Positions 24,176-33,594 of a stretch of DNA of 60,831 nt are shown here, piece by piece (position 1 is the first letter of the stretch; every line of letters begins with the position of its first letter). The position numbers and the translations under genes were made by a program. Source of the stretch: Algibacter sp. (GTDB lineage Bacteria; Bacteroidota; Bacteroidia; Flavobacteriales; Flavobacteriaceae). The notes below the pieces were generated by a model. That model saw nothing but the letters and a program-made list of their open reading frames with translations. It had not been told where the DNA came from and made no database searches. Location of the stretch: positions 1-60,831 of the forward strand of contig NZ_JAQWOO010000061.1 in assembly GCF_029245835.1 (NCBI RefSeq), given 5' to 3'.

Positions 24176-26379
24176 GTCCGAAAAAAAATAATATAAAAGC
24201 CTTTTTTAAAGTCTTACCTAAAAATATTTTTTCGGGTTTTGTGGTGAGTCTTATTGCATTACCTCTAGGTTTAGGACTTGCTATGGCAAGTGATGCGCCA
24301 CCAATTGCAGGTATTATTGCCGCTATTGTTGGTGGTATTATGGTTTCTATTTTAGGCGGAAGCCATGTAACTATTGTAGGACCCGGAAACGGATTAGTTG
24401 GCGTACTTTTAGTAGCAATAACCACTTTAGGATTACAGAATGCTTACATAGCCATTGTCTGTTCAGGGGTTTTACTTCTACTACTTGGTTTTTTTAGAAT
24501 GGGCGCACTCGCTGATTTTTTCCCGTCTTCAGCGATACAAGGTATGCTAGCCGCCATTGGTTTAATTATTTTAGGAAAACAGTTTCATATTATGCTTGCT
24601 CATAAAATTAAAAGAGCAGATACAATTGACTACCTTTTAGAAATTCCATATACCATAAATGATGCGGTTCATTACGAAAACAAAGGTTTAATTTTTGCCG
24701 CATTAGCTGGCATTTTGAGTTTAACTATTATGCTTTTCTATTCAAAAATTAGAAACAAATATTTACAGCTTATCCCAGCACCTATGTGGATTGTGATATT
24801 ATCCATAGGCTTTAGTTACTATTTTGAAATAGGATTACACGAACCTAACCCTATTTCACCAGAATATATGATTTCTGGTATTCCAACCATTCAAGAAATT
24901 ATTGCAGATTTACCAAAACCTAACTTTAGTGGTATTTGGAGTTTTTCCTTTTGGGGAAGTGTTTTAGCTTTAACACTAATTTCAAGTATAGAATCATTAT
25001 TAAGTATTAAAGCTGTTGATAAATTAGACCCAGAAAAACGACGCTCTAATGTAAACAGAGATTTAAAAGCGCTTGGTTTAGCAACCGTTGGTAGTGGTTT
25101 GTTAGGGGGGTTAAATGTAGTTACCGTAATTGCGCGTAGCTCGGTTAATGTAAATCAAGGCGGAAGCAATCGGTCTTCAAACTTTTTTCATGCTTTATTT
25201 TTGGTGTTTTTTATTGTGTTTTTTAGCACGCAACTTACCCGTATTCCGCTTCCTGCTTTAATGGCTATTTTAGTTTATACAGGCTATAAATTAGCCTCTC
25301 CAAAAATTATTACTAAAATGTTTTCTATTGGTAAGGAGCAGCTTATCATCTTTTTTATAACATTAATTGTAACCTTAAAAATAGGATTAATTACAGGTAT
25401 TATTGCAGGTGTTTTAGCCGCTTTTATTATTCATATTATTATCAATAGAAGCTTTGGTTATGGTTTATTTTTCAGAAATCTAATAAAACCTAATGTTTTA
25501 ATGTTCAAAGAACAGGGTAATAAAAATAATTATTATGTGAGTGTCAAACACTTTTGCAGCTTTATAAACTATTTCAGATTAAAAAAGCATTTAGATGCTA
25601 TTCCAGAAAATAAAGATGTTATTGTAGATTTTTCATTGTGTAACTTTGTTGATGACACCGTTTTAGAAAACATCCATAGCTACCAAGAATTATTTGCTAA
25701 ACGTGGTGGTCATTTTGATGTGGTTGGACTCGATATGCATGATACAGAAACCAAACATCCTTTTGCTTCTAGACGCTTACTTCCTGTTCCAAAAATTATT
25801 AAAAACAGCTTAACAAGGCGCCAAACAAATATGGAGAGTTTAGCTGAAAATTACATTTTAAAATACAGTCCTAAAAAGAAAAAAGAGGTCACTTTTCTAA
25901 ATACTTTTTCATTTTTTGGAACCAAGCACATTAATCACATTTACAATAAGTTATCAGAAAAAAATAATGCAATCACACTGTTTGACATTGAGTTTTCAGA
26001 AGGCGAGTTTATTACTAAAGAAAAGGTTCGTAAAACCATGCTTCATATCGATTTACAATTTGCTATTCCAGAATTCACTTTAGATAAAGAAGGGTTTCTA
26101 GAAAAAGTTTCTGCTTTTGCAGGATTTAAAGATATTCCTATTGAAAATCATGACGATTTTTCTAAACGTTTCTATTTGCTAGGTGAAAATGAAGTAGGTA
26201 TTGCTAAATTTTTTAATGACGATGTCACGCATTTCTTTGAAAGTAATCCATATTATCATGTGGAATCTAACGGAAACGCACTACTTATTTTTGGAAAAGA
26301 ACGTTTGGCAAGTATTAAAGAAATAAAAGCTTTATACGATTTCGGTAAGCGTTTAAAACAAGTTATTACTTCCAGTTAA
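24172..26379 (+). CDS. SulP/SLC26-family anion transporter with STAS domain and extra C-terminal domain
   Basis: 735 residues. The SulP membrane domain (residues about 15-430) starts FSGFVVSLIALPLGLGLAMA and contains the family motif ILGGSHVTIVGPGNGLVGV. A STAS domain follows near 460-560 (VIVDFSLCNFVDDTVLENI). About 160 further residues after the STAS domain are not part of a minimal SulP protein: they include ITLFDIEFSEGEF and FSKRFYLLGENEVGIAKFF, and look like an alpha/beta domain, perhaps related to DUF3137-type sequences (weak). SulP proteins carry sulfate, bicarbonate or other anions; many marine bacterial ones are bicarbonate/Na+ symporters. Substrate undecided. Translationally coupled to the Usp gene. 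Confidence 0.87.
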   Translation: MSPKKNNIKAFFKVLPKNIFSGFVVSLIALPLGLGLAMASDAPPIAGIIAAIVGGIMVSILGGSHVTIVGPGNGLVGVLLVAITTLGLQNAYIAIVCSGVLLLLLGFFRMGALADFFPSSAIQGMLAAIGLIILGKQFHIMLAHKIKRADTIDYLLEIPYTINDAVHYENKGLIFAALAGILSLTIMLFYSKIRNKYLQLIPAPMWIVILSIGFSYYFEIGLHEPNPISPEYMISGIPTIQEIIADLPKPNFSGIWSFSFWGSVLALTLISSIESLLSIKAVDKLDPEKRRSNVNRDLKALGLATVGSGLLGGLNVVTVIARSSVNVNQGGSNRSSNFFHALFLVFFIVFFSTQLTRIPLPALMAILVYTGYKLASPKIITKMFSIGKEQLIIFFITLIVTLKIGLITGIIAGVLAAFIIHIIINRSFGYGLFFRNLIKPNVLMFKEQGNKNNYYVSVKHFCSFINYFRLKKHLDAIPENKDVIVDFSLCNFVDDTVLENIHSYQELFAKRGGHFDVVGLDMHDTETKHPFASRRLLPVPKIIKNSLTRRQTNMESLAENYILKYSPKKKKEVTFLNTFSFFGTKHINHIYNKLSEKNNAITLFDIEFSEGEFITKEKVRKTMLHIDLQFAIPEFTLDKEGFLEKVSAFAGFKDIPIENHDDFSKRFYLLGENEVGIAKFFNDDVTHFFESNPYYHVESNGNALLIFGKERLASIKEIKALYDFGKRLKQVITSS

Positions 26380-26465
26380 ATTTTATAAAAATAACCTAAA
26401 TCATTTCTTAATATATTCTTAACATTTTCAAGGATTTGCAATAGATTTCTTAATTTTACATCTAT

Positions 26466-27326
26466 ATGAATTTATATCCTATAAACGCTGGTAATATTAA
26501 GCTTGATGGAGGCGCTATGTTTGGTGTTGTACCAAAAACATTGTGGACACGAACCAATCCAGCAGATGCTAACAATATGATTGATATTGCTACACGCTGT
26601 TTACTCATAGAAGACGGCAATCGTCTTACATTAATTGATAATGGTATGGGTAATAAGCAATCCCATAAATTTTATGGATATTACCATCCTTGGGGTGATT
26701 TTACTTTAGATACATCGCTCAAATCATACGGGTTTCATCGAGATGATATCACTGATGTTTTTATGACACATTTACATTTTGATCATTGCGGAGGTAGTAT
26801 TCAATGGAACAAAAATAAAACAGGTTTTGAGACTGCTTTTAAAAATGCTCATTTTTGGAGTAATAAAGACCATTGGCAATGGGCAACACAACCTAACAGA
26901 CGAGAACGCGCATCGTTTTTAAAAGAAAATATTATGCCTATGGAAGAAAGTGGGCAGCTAAAATTTATACCGCTTCCAGAAGATAAAATTCTTAAAAATT
27001 CTGAGTTGGGTTTTGATATTTTTTTTGCAGATGGACATACCGATAAGCAAATGATTCCGCTTATCAAATATCAAGATAAAACCATTGCTTTTATGGCTGA
27101 TTTATTGCCAACGGTTGGGCATCTTCCAATTCCATATGTTATGGGTTATGATACCAGACCGCTACTAACAATCGATGAGAAAGAGTACTTTCTAAATATG
27201 GCTGCAAAACATAATTTCTATTTATTTTTAGAACATGATGCCCATAACGAAATTATCACAGTACAAAACACAGAAAAAGGGGTTCGATTAAAAGATGTTT
27301 ATACCGCTCAAGATATATTCAATTAA
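26466..27326 (+). CDS. MBL-fold metallo-hydrolase
   Basis: 286 residues. The zinc motif THLHFDHCGG lies near residue 98, with later ligands in FFADGHTDKQMI (His) and the terminal FLEHDAHN (Asp/His). The layout fits the quorum-quenching lactonase/N-acyl-hydrolase-like branch of the metallo-beta-lactamase superfamily, but the substrate cannot be assigned. No signal peptide, so cytoplasmic. It is followed after 8 nt by the subtilase gene, so they may share a transcript. Confidence 0.88.
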   Translation: MNLYPINAGNIKLDGGAMFGVVPKTLWTRTNPADANNMIDIATRCLLIEDGNRLTLIDNGMGNKQSHKFYGYYHPWGDFTLDTSLKSYGFHRDDITDVFMTHLHFDHCGGSIQWNKNKTGFETAFKNAHFWSNKDHWQWATQPNRRERASFLKENIMPMEESGQLKFIPLPEDKILKNSELGFDIFFADGHTDKQMIPLIKYQDKTIAFMADLLPTVGHLPIPYVMGYDTRPLLTIDEKEYFLNMAAKHNFYLFLEHDAHNEIITVQNTEKGVRLKDVYTAQDIFN

Positions 27327-27334
27327 AATTTTAA

Positions 27335-28963
27335 ATGACTAATTCAAATTATACAATGAGAACAATTAAAACCATGGTAACATCTGCTTTTTTAGCAGTT
27401 TTACTTTTTGGATGTGGAGGAACCGCAGCCATTTTATCAACACCTGTTGAAAATATCGATACATCACCCCTAAAAGTATCTGAACTTACAGACGCTGAAA
27501 AAAACAATTGGGGGCATTTAGACTTGGTAAAAGACACTATACCAGGAATGAGTGTAGATAAAGCTTACGCTGAAATTATTAAAAACAAAAAAGGTAAAAA
27601 AGTTATTGTAGCCGTGATTGATAGTGGAATTGATATTGATCATGAAGATTTAAACGATGTCATTTGGACTAATAAAGGTGAAATTCCAAACAATGGAAAA
27701 GATGATGATAAAAATGGATATGTAGATGATGTTCATGGTTGGAATTTTTTAGGTGATGGTTACAATGAGCAATTAGAATTTGTTAGAATCTTAGCAACTG
27801 GAAATACGAGTCACCCAGACTATGCAAAAGCCAAAGCAGAATATGATAAAGAATATCAAAAATGGTTAGGCAGAAAAACACAATATGATCAAATTTTCCA
27901 ACAAATTAAAACTACTGATGATACCTTAATAAAACACTTTGGTAAAAAAGATTATACTAAAAAGGAAGTCGCAGCCATTAAAACTGAAGATGAGGCATTA
28001 GCACAAGCCCAACAAATTGCAAACTACTTGTTTAGCAATGGTACGGAATCTATGGCTGATGCCCTAAAAGAAATTGAAAATAGTTTAGTAAGCATCAATG
28101 ACCGATTAAACTACCACTTAAATAAAGACTTAAAAGGACGTGTTACTGGTGATAATCCAGATGATATGTCTACAAAGTTTTACGGAAACGGTAATGTAAA
28201 ACCCGTTAAAAAATCAGAAAGTCATGGTACACACGTAGCAGGTATTATTGCCGCAGAACGCAACAACGGAAAGGGTGCTAATGGTGTGGCAAATAATGTT
28301 CAGATTATGAGTGTTAGAACGGTACCTAATGGTGATGAATATGATAAAGATGTAGCTTTAGCTATTCGTTACGCAGTTGATAATGGTGCAAAAGTTATAA
28401 ATGGTAGTTTTGGAAAAAGCTTCTCAACACATAGCGATTGGACTCGTGATGCTATTGCCTACGCCGGAAAGAATGATGTTGTTTTTGTTCATGCCGCAGG
28501 AAATGATAGTAATGATGTAGATAAGAAACCTAATTTTCCAGACGATAATATAAATGGCGTAGAAGTTTCAGATTCTTATATCAGAGTTGGTGCTTTGGCT
28601 CCAAAATACGGCTCTGGAATGATTGCTGGTTTTTCTAACTACGGAAAGCAAAATGTTGATGTTTTTGCTCCTGGAGCAAGCGTATATTCTACAACACCAG
28701 AAAACGAATATGATACCAAAGGAGGAACCTCAATGGCAGCTCCAGGTGTTGCTGGAATAGCTGCTTTAATCCGTTCTTATTTTCCAAATTTAAGTGCTGC
28801 ACAGGTAAAACAAATTATTATGGATTCTGGTTTAGCTTTAAAAACTAAAGTTATTGTTGGTGGAAACTCAGAAGATATTAGACCTTTTGCAGATTTAAGT
28901 AAATCTGCAAAAATGGTAAATGCTTACAATGCCTTAATTATGGCTGCTAAATTATCTAAATAA
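27335..28963 (+). CDS. Subtilase-family (S8) lipoprotein peptidase with a helical insertion
   Basis: 542 residues. The N-terminus has a membrane segment and lipobox (VLLFGCGG, Cys27), so it is a lipoprotein; a start at ATG 27356 would give the same signal. The catalytic triad is Asp96 (VIDSGIDIDHEDL), His297 (SHGTHVAGIIAAE) and Ser466 (GGTSMAAPGVAG), with Asn390 in HAAGN for the oxyanion hole. Between Asp and His lie about 150 extra residues (145-290) that look helical and charged (YAKAKAEYDKEYQKW), separating the triad more widely than in subtilisin. The predicted site is the periplasm or outer surface. Substrate unknown. Confidence 0.9.
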   Translation: MTNSNYTMRTIKTMVTSAFLAVLLFGCGGTAAILSTPVENIDTSPLKVSELTDAEKNNWGHLDLVKDTIPGMSVDKAYAEIIKNKKGKKVIVAVIDSGIDIDHEDLNDVIWTNKGEIPNNGKDDDKNGYVDDVHGWNFLGDGYNEQLEFVRILATGNTSHPDYAKAKAEYDKEYQKWLGRKTQYDQIFQQIKTTDDTLIKHFGKKDYTKKEVAAIKTEDEALAQAQQIANYLFSNGTESMADALKEIENSLVSINDRLNYHLNKDLKGRVTGDNPDDMSTKFYGNGNVKPVKKSESHGTHVAGIIAAERNNGKGANGVANNVQIMSVRTVPNGDEYDKDVALAIRYAVDNGAKVINGSFGKSFSTHSDWTRDAIAYAGKNDVVFVHAAGNDSNDVDKKPNFPDDNINGVEVSDSYIRVGALAPKYGSGMIAGFSNYGKQNVDVFAPGASVYSTTPENEYDTKGGTSMAAPGVAGIAALIRSYFPNLSAAQVKQIIMDSGLALKTKVIVGGNSEDIRPFADLSKSAKMVNAYNALIMAAKLSK

Positions 28964-29037
28964 TATATATTACAAATTGAGGTTTTTTGTATGTTGCTTA
29001 GGCTCGTCAAACACCCTTTTTTTAATTTAAAATTTCT

Positions 29038-30882
29038 ATGAATCGTTTATTTATTTCAGTCTTCAGCTTATCATTTCTCTTATTGTCATGTCATAGCCAA
29101 AAGGATATTGCGGTTTCAACCCCACAAACTCCAGTACCACCATCAAATATTGTATCAGGATATTGGCAACAACATGTAGATTACAAAATGGATATTGATA
29201 TGGATGTAAATACCTATCAATATAAAGGCAAACAGAAATTAGTGTATACCAATAACTCACCCGACGTTTTAAATAAGGTATTTTATCATTTATACTTTAA
29301 TGCGTTTCAACCTGGGAGCGAAATGGATGTACGCTCGCTTACCATCGCAGACCCAGATGGAAGAGTTAAAGATAGAATCAGTAAACTAAAGCCTAATGAA
29401 ATTGGTTATATTAAAGTTAATTCTCTAAAACAAAACGGTGTTACTTTAATACACGAAACCGTGGGTACCGTTCTAGAGGTAGAACTGGCAAAACCAATTA
29501 CACCGGGAGAAAGCGTAACTTTTGATATGGTTTTTGATGGGCAAGTCCCTGTTCAAATTCGTCGTTCTGGGAGAAACAATAAAGAAGGTGTTGCGCTCTC
29601 TATGGCGCAATGGTATCCAAAATTAGCAGAATACGATTTTGAAGGTTGGCATGCCGACCCATACATAGGTCGAGAATTTCATGGTGTTTGGGGTAATTTT
29701 GATGTAAAACTAACTATAGATAAAAATTATATCATTGGTGGCACAGGTTATTTACAAAACCCAAACGAAATTGGTTATGGTTATGAAACAGGAACTATAA
29801 ATCGTCCTAATTCTGATAAATTAACATGGCATTTTGTGGCGCCTAAAGTTCACGATTTTACTTGGGCAGCAGACCCAGATTATAGTCACGATACAAAGCA
29901 AGTACCAAACGGCCCACTATTGCACTTTTTATACAAAAGTACCATGCCAAAGGAAAAACTTGAAAATTGGAAAAACTTGCAGCCAAAAGCTGTAGAATTA
30001 ATGCAGTTTTTTAGCGGGAACGTAGGCCAGTATCCTTATAAACAATATTCAGTAATTCAAGGTGGTGATGGCGGCATGGAATACGGCATGTGCACCTTGA
30101 TTTTAGGTGAAGGATCTTTTGAAGGTTTATTTGGTGTTACGGCTCATGAAATGGGACACTCGTGGTTTCAATTTATTTTAGCAAGTAACGAACTTAGACA
30201 CTCATGGATGGATGAAGGTTTTACAGAATATATTGGTACTCTTGCTGAAAGCCATATTTTTAATAAAGATTTTGAAGCGCTTTCAAAACGCGTTTATGAC
30301 GTTTATACTTATTTAGCAAAATCTGGAAAAGAGCAACCACAATCAACGCATTCAGATAGGTACAACTTTAATCAGTCGTACTCTATATCGGCTTATTATA
30401 AAGGTTATGTGTTTTTAAAACAATTGGCTTATGTTATTGGTCAAGAAAACCAAGAAAAAACAATAAAACAATATTTTAGAGATTTTTCTTTTAAACATCC
30501 AAGACCAGTAGATTTTATTAGAACCGCAGAAAAAATATCTGGTTTAGAGTTAGACTGGTATTTAATAGATTGGACGCAAACCACAAATACCATTGATTAT
30601 GCTGTAAAAAGCGTTGATAATAAATCGGTTACGTTAGAGCGTATTGGTTTAATGCCTATGCCTATTGATGTTTTAGTAACTTACGCAGATGGTACTACTG
30701 AAGATTTTTATATCCCATTACAAATGATGCGTGGTGAAAAACCAACGGTAGCTACCACCATTAAAGATTGGGCTTGGGCATATCCAACCTATACTTTTAA
30801 TGTGTCAAAAACTATAAAAAGTGTTGAAATTGATCCTAAAAGTTTAATGGCTGATATTGATAAAACAAATAATAAAAAATAG
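29038..30882 (+). CDS. M1-family metallopeptidase, lipoprotein
   Basis: 614 residues. Lipobox LSFLLLSCHS gives acylation at Cys18. The gluzincin motif is HEMGH (His370, Glu371, His374), with the downstream zinc ligand in DEGFTEYIG. The substrate-binding loop GGMEYG resembles the GAMEN/GGMEN region of M1 aminopeptidases. It should trim N-terminal residues from peptides at the cell envelope. The 74-nt gap from the subtilase gene on the same strand allows a joint peptide-processing operon. A strong terminator follows. Confidence 0.9.
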   Translation: MNRLFISVFSLSFLLLSCHSQKDIAVSTPQTPVPPSNIVSGYWQQHVDYKMDIDMDVNTYQYKGKQKLVYTNNSPDVLNKVFYHLYFNAFQPGSEMDVRSLTIADPDGRVKDRISKLKPNEIGYIKVNSLKQNGVTLIHETVGTVLEVELAKPITPGESVTFDMVFDGQVPVQIRRSGRNNKEGVALSMAQWYPKLAEYDFEGWHADPYIGREFHGVWGNFDVKLTIDKNYIIGGTGYLQNPNEIGYGYETGTINRPNSDKLTWHFVAPKVHDFTWAADPDYSHDTKQVPNGPLLHFLYKSTMPKEKLENWKNLQPKAVELMQFFSGNVGQYPYKQYSVIQGGDGGMEYGMCTLILGEGSFEGLFGVTAHEMGHSWFQFILASNELRHSWMDEGFTEYIGTLAESHIFNKDFEALSKRVYDVYTYLAKSGKEQPQSTHSDRYNFNQSYSISAYYKGYVFLKQLAYVIGQENQEKTIKQYFRDFSFKHPRPVDFIRTAEKISGLELDWYLIDWTQTTNTIDYAVKSVDNKSVTLERIGLMPMPIDVLVTYADGTTEDFYIPLQMMRGEKPTVATTIKDWAWAYPTYTFNVSKTIKSVEIDPKSLMADIDKTNNKK

Positions 30883-30902
30883 TATAATTTTTATAAAAAT
30901 TT

Positions 30903-30934
30903 AAGCCACCTCGCTTAAACGAGGTGGCTTTTTT
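30903..30934 (+). terminator. Intrinsic terminator after the M1 peptidase gene
   Basis: AAGCCACCTCG and CGAGGTGGCTT form an 11-bp stem with a 6-nt loop, followed by a T-run. It is one of the clearest terminators in the window. Confidence 0.92.
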
Positions 30935-31078
30935 GATTTATCGAACTTACATTTTGTGAGAGTAAAATTAAAGTCATTTAAAATCAGATATTAGTCAACA
31001 AAACAATAAAATATTCGCAATATAGAATAGAGTGTAATCTCAAATCATTCACCTCAAAAATTATTAAAATTTAAGGCG

Positions 31079-31771
31079 CTATGCTTCAAATTTTGGTAAA
31101 TGAACACCCTTCACTAGCACCATTACACCCATGGCTACCAACCAAATCACTTTAATATGAAATAGGGGTTTGTAGATTTCGTAATTATCTGGAATTCCCA
31201 TAACAACACCCATAGCTGCAAGACCTAAGAGTACGGTAAACCAGCCCAACCATTTAGCAACAATGTGCCATTTAATAAATCCATAACCTAATAAAACTAA
31301 GCCAACACCAGAGAACACACGACCGAAACGAATAAAGCAAGTCACGTATTGATTGGTATATAAAATATCATTTACAAAAGCTTGAATTTCAATAACTGTC
31401 TTTCCTGCTGTTTGACCAACACCCCATGCACCAAAATTATAAAAATAAGCGTTTGCGATAGCTAAGGTAAATGTGCCTATAATTAACATACCAGCACCGG
31501 GTAAAATGAGTACACGATATGGCTTTCTAGCTGTTACCGATACTAAAGCAAATATGGCAATTGCCATGGTAACCCAACCAAAGATATGAATACGATACAT
31601 CCAAATCCACGTCCAAACGCTTTCCCCAATGGCTTCAAAATCTGAAGCTACTATGTATTCACCAATATGATGAGGAGATAAAGCCCAACCTAACCATAAT
31701 AATAAGGCAGCTACAATAAATGCCCAACCTGTAAATTTAGTTTCAAAATCTTTTGTCATGATATTCATCAT
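31079..31771 (-). CDS. Six-helix membrane protein of unknown function, divergent from the sulfite dehydrogenase operon
   Basis: 230 residues with six likely membrane helices (AFIVAALLLWLGWALS, FGWVTMAIAIFALVSV, LPGAGMLIIGTFTLAIANAY, FSGVGLVLLGYGFIKW, FTVLLGLAAMGVVMGI and VIWLVAMGVMVLVKGV). Conserved-looking histidines lie at HHIG near the start of helix 1 and in WHIVAKW. I do not recognise the family. It shares an upstream region, including a 13+13 bp dyad, with the sulfite dehydrogenase genes, so it may be co-regulated. Start may be any of three ATG codons at 31771, 31768 or 31759. Confidence 0.7.
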   Translation of the reverse strand: MMNIMTKDFETKFTGWAFIVAALLLWLGWALSPHHIGEYIVASDFEAIGESVWTWIWMYRIHIFGWVTMAIAIFALVSVTARKPYRVLILPGAGMLIIGTFTLAIANAYFYNFGAWGVGQTAGKTVIEIQAFVNDILYTNQYVTCFIRFGRVFSGVGLVLLGYGFIKWHIVAKWLGWFTVLLGLAAMGVVMGIPDNYEIYKPLFHIKVIWLVAMGVMVLVKGVHLPKFEA

Positions 31772-31814
31772 TGTATATTTTTAAGTAATTATGCAATTTA
31801 GCATTATACACACT

Positions 31815-31844
31815 CTTTTAATGTAACTTTAGTTACATTAAAAG
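31815..31844. promoter_or_regulatory. 13+13 bp perfect dyad, candidate operator
   Basis: The arms CTTTTAATGTAAC and GTTACATTAAAAG are separated by TTTA. The core ATGTAAC-TTTA-GTTACAT resembles Crp/Fnr-family operators. It lies midway in the divergent promoter region (31772-31899), 56 bp before the sulfite dehydrogenase start and 44 bp before the membrane-protein start. Confidence 0.65.
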
Positions 31845-31899
31845 ATACTTAAAAACTGTACTTTAGGAAGTTAGTTATTATAAACTAATATATAATATT

Positions 31900-33120
31900 T
31901 TGAAAAGAAGAGATTTTATAAAAAAATCAACACTAAGTTCATTCACTGCTATAATAGGAATAGAGCTTGTTTATGGGGCTAAGATGCTTGATGGTTATAC
32001 CCCTTTAGCGTTGCAGGACCCTGATCCTTTTAAGTTATTTAATAAGCACAAAGACATGGTTGTGCTCAATGATAAACCATGGAATATTGAAGCGCAAGCA
32101 CATTTGTTAGATGATAAAATAACACCTAATTCGTGCATGTTTATAAGAAATAACGGATTAGTGCCAGAAAACGTTGACCCCAATATATGGACACTTACAA
32201 TTGATGGCGAATCGGTTAAAAACAAAAAAACATACACGCTTTCTGATCTAAAATCTAAGTTCGAGCAGCATACCTATCAATTAACATTAGAATGTGGTGG
32301 TAATGGACGTGCTGAATTTGATCCACCGGCAAAAGGAAACCAATGGACTATTGGTGCCGTACATTGCGCTTCATGGACAGGTGTACGTTTACGTGATGTG
32401 TTAGAAGATGCAGGTATTAAAAGTAATGCGGTTTATATTGGGTACCATGCTATTGATAAGCATCTTAGTTTGGACCCTAAAAAAGAACCAATCTCCAGAG
32501 GTTGTCCAATGGATAAAGCCTTACAAGATGAAACACTTTTAGCCTTTAAAATGAATGGTGAAGATATTCCACTAATTCATGGATATCCGTTACGTTTAGT
32601 TGCAGGTGGCTGGCCAGCTTCGGTTTCGGGAAAGTGGGTTGATAGAATTAGTATTCGTAACCAAGTACATGATGGTACAAAAATGACTGGAACAGCTTAT
32701 AGAGTGCCTTGCGAACCCGTGGCACCAGGAGAAAAAGTGAAAGATGAAGATATGTGTATCATAGAGTCTATGCCTGTAAAATCATTGATTACCTATCCTA
32801 AAACTGGCGCCATGATACAAAAAGGAAAGGCATTAACTATTAGAGGTCATGCATGGGCAGGAGAGTTAGAGGTTGATAAAATGGAATATTCGATAGATTT
32901 TGGTTCTACTTGGAGTACTTGTAGCATTGAAAAACCAGCAAACCGTTTAGCATGGCAACATTTTTCGGCCACAGTAGATTTTCCAAAATCTGGTTACTAC
33001 GAAGTTTGGGCAAGAGCTACAGATACCAATGGTATTGCCCAACCAATGCTTTTACCAGGCTGGAACCCAAAAGGATATTTAAATAATGCATGCCATAGAA
33101 TAGCTGTTAAAGTTAAATAA
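31900..33120 (+). CDS. Sulfite dehydrogenase molybdopterin subunit (SorA-like, Tat-exported)
   Basis: 406 residues from a TTG start at 31900. The N-terminus KRRDFIKKSTLSSFTAIIG is a twin-arginine signal. The molybdenum-ligand cysteine is Cys132 in LTLECGGNGR, with GWPASVSGKWVDRI and the C-terminal dimerisation domain (WAGELEVDKMEYSIDFG) typical of the sulfite oxidase family. It should oxidise sulfite to sulfate in the periplasm and pass electrons to a cytochrome c, encoded by the directly abutting next gene. No other start codon fits better. Nitrate-reductase-like YedY activity is a less likely alternative because of the cytochrome partner. Confidence 0.88.
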   Translation: MKRRDFIKKSTLSSFTAIIGIELVYGAKMLDGYTPLALQDPDPFKLFNKHKDMVVLNDKPWNIEAQAHLLDDKITPNSCMFIRNNGLVPENVDPNIWTLTIDGESVKNKKTYTLSDLKSKFEQHTYQLTLECGGNGRAEFDPPAKGNQWTIGAVHCASWTGVRLRDVLEDAGIKSNAVYIGYHAIDKHLSLDPKKEPISRGCPMDKALQDETLLAFKMNGEDIPLIHGYPLRLVAGGWPASVSGKWVDRISIRNQVHDGTKMTGTAYRVPCEPVAPGEKVKDEDMCIIESMPVKSLITYPKTGAMIQKGKALTIRGHAWAGELEVDKMEYSIDFGSTWSTCSIEKPANRLAWQHFSATVDFPKSGYYEVWARATDTNGIAQPMLLPGWNPKGYLNNACHRIAVKVK

Positions 33121-33594
33121 ATGAACAAAAAAGAAGCATTTGGAGCTCAAGTGAGAAAGGTATATCGTCTATTGATGTTGCTTTTTGCATTGTTTGTAAT
33201 TACTGGAGGTGGATTGATGTATTACATGGTAAATCCTAATGTTTTTGATTTTTTGTTAAAGCCTGAAACGGTTGTGTTAACGCCTGTTGAAATTGACGAA
33301 GATAGGATTGAAAACGGAATTCATGTACGAACTGGTTTGGTTGATGCCGAAGGGTTAATGATTGTTGTAAATAATTGTACCAATTGTCATTCCTCAAAAT
33401 TAGTAACCCAAAACAGAATGAATACTGAACGTTGGAATGCGACAATTAAGTGGATGCAGGAAACACAAAATCTTTGGGATTTAGGCCGTAATCAAGAGGT
33501 TATTGTTAATTATTTAGTTACAAACTATCCGCCAATAGCGAAAGGAAGGCGAATGGTTTTAAAAGATATCGATTGGTATGAATTGGAGGATTAA
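33121..33594 (+). CDS. Membrane-anchored c-type cytochrome subunit (SorB-like)
   Basis: 157 residues, beginning immediately after the SorA-like stop (no gap). A single membrane helix (LLMLLFALFVITGGGLMYYMV) is followed by a haem-c motif CTNCH in VVNNCTNCHSSKLVT, and the tail NYPPIAKGRRMVL is compatible with a methionine/histidine haem environment. It is the likely electron acceptor of the sulfite dehydrogenase. It overlaps the next gene by 17 bp. Confidence 0.85.
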   Translation: MNKKEAFGAQVRKVYRLLMLLFALFVITGGGLMYYMVNPNVFDFLLKPETVVLTPVEIDEDRIENGIHVRTGLVDAEGLMIVVNNCTNCHSSKLVTQNRMNTERWNATIKWMQETQNLWDLGRNQEVIVNYLVTNYPPIAKGRRMVLKDIDWYELED

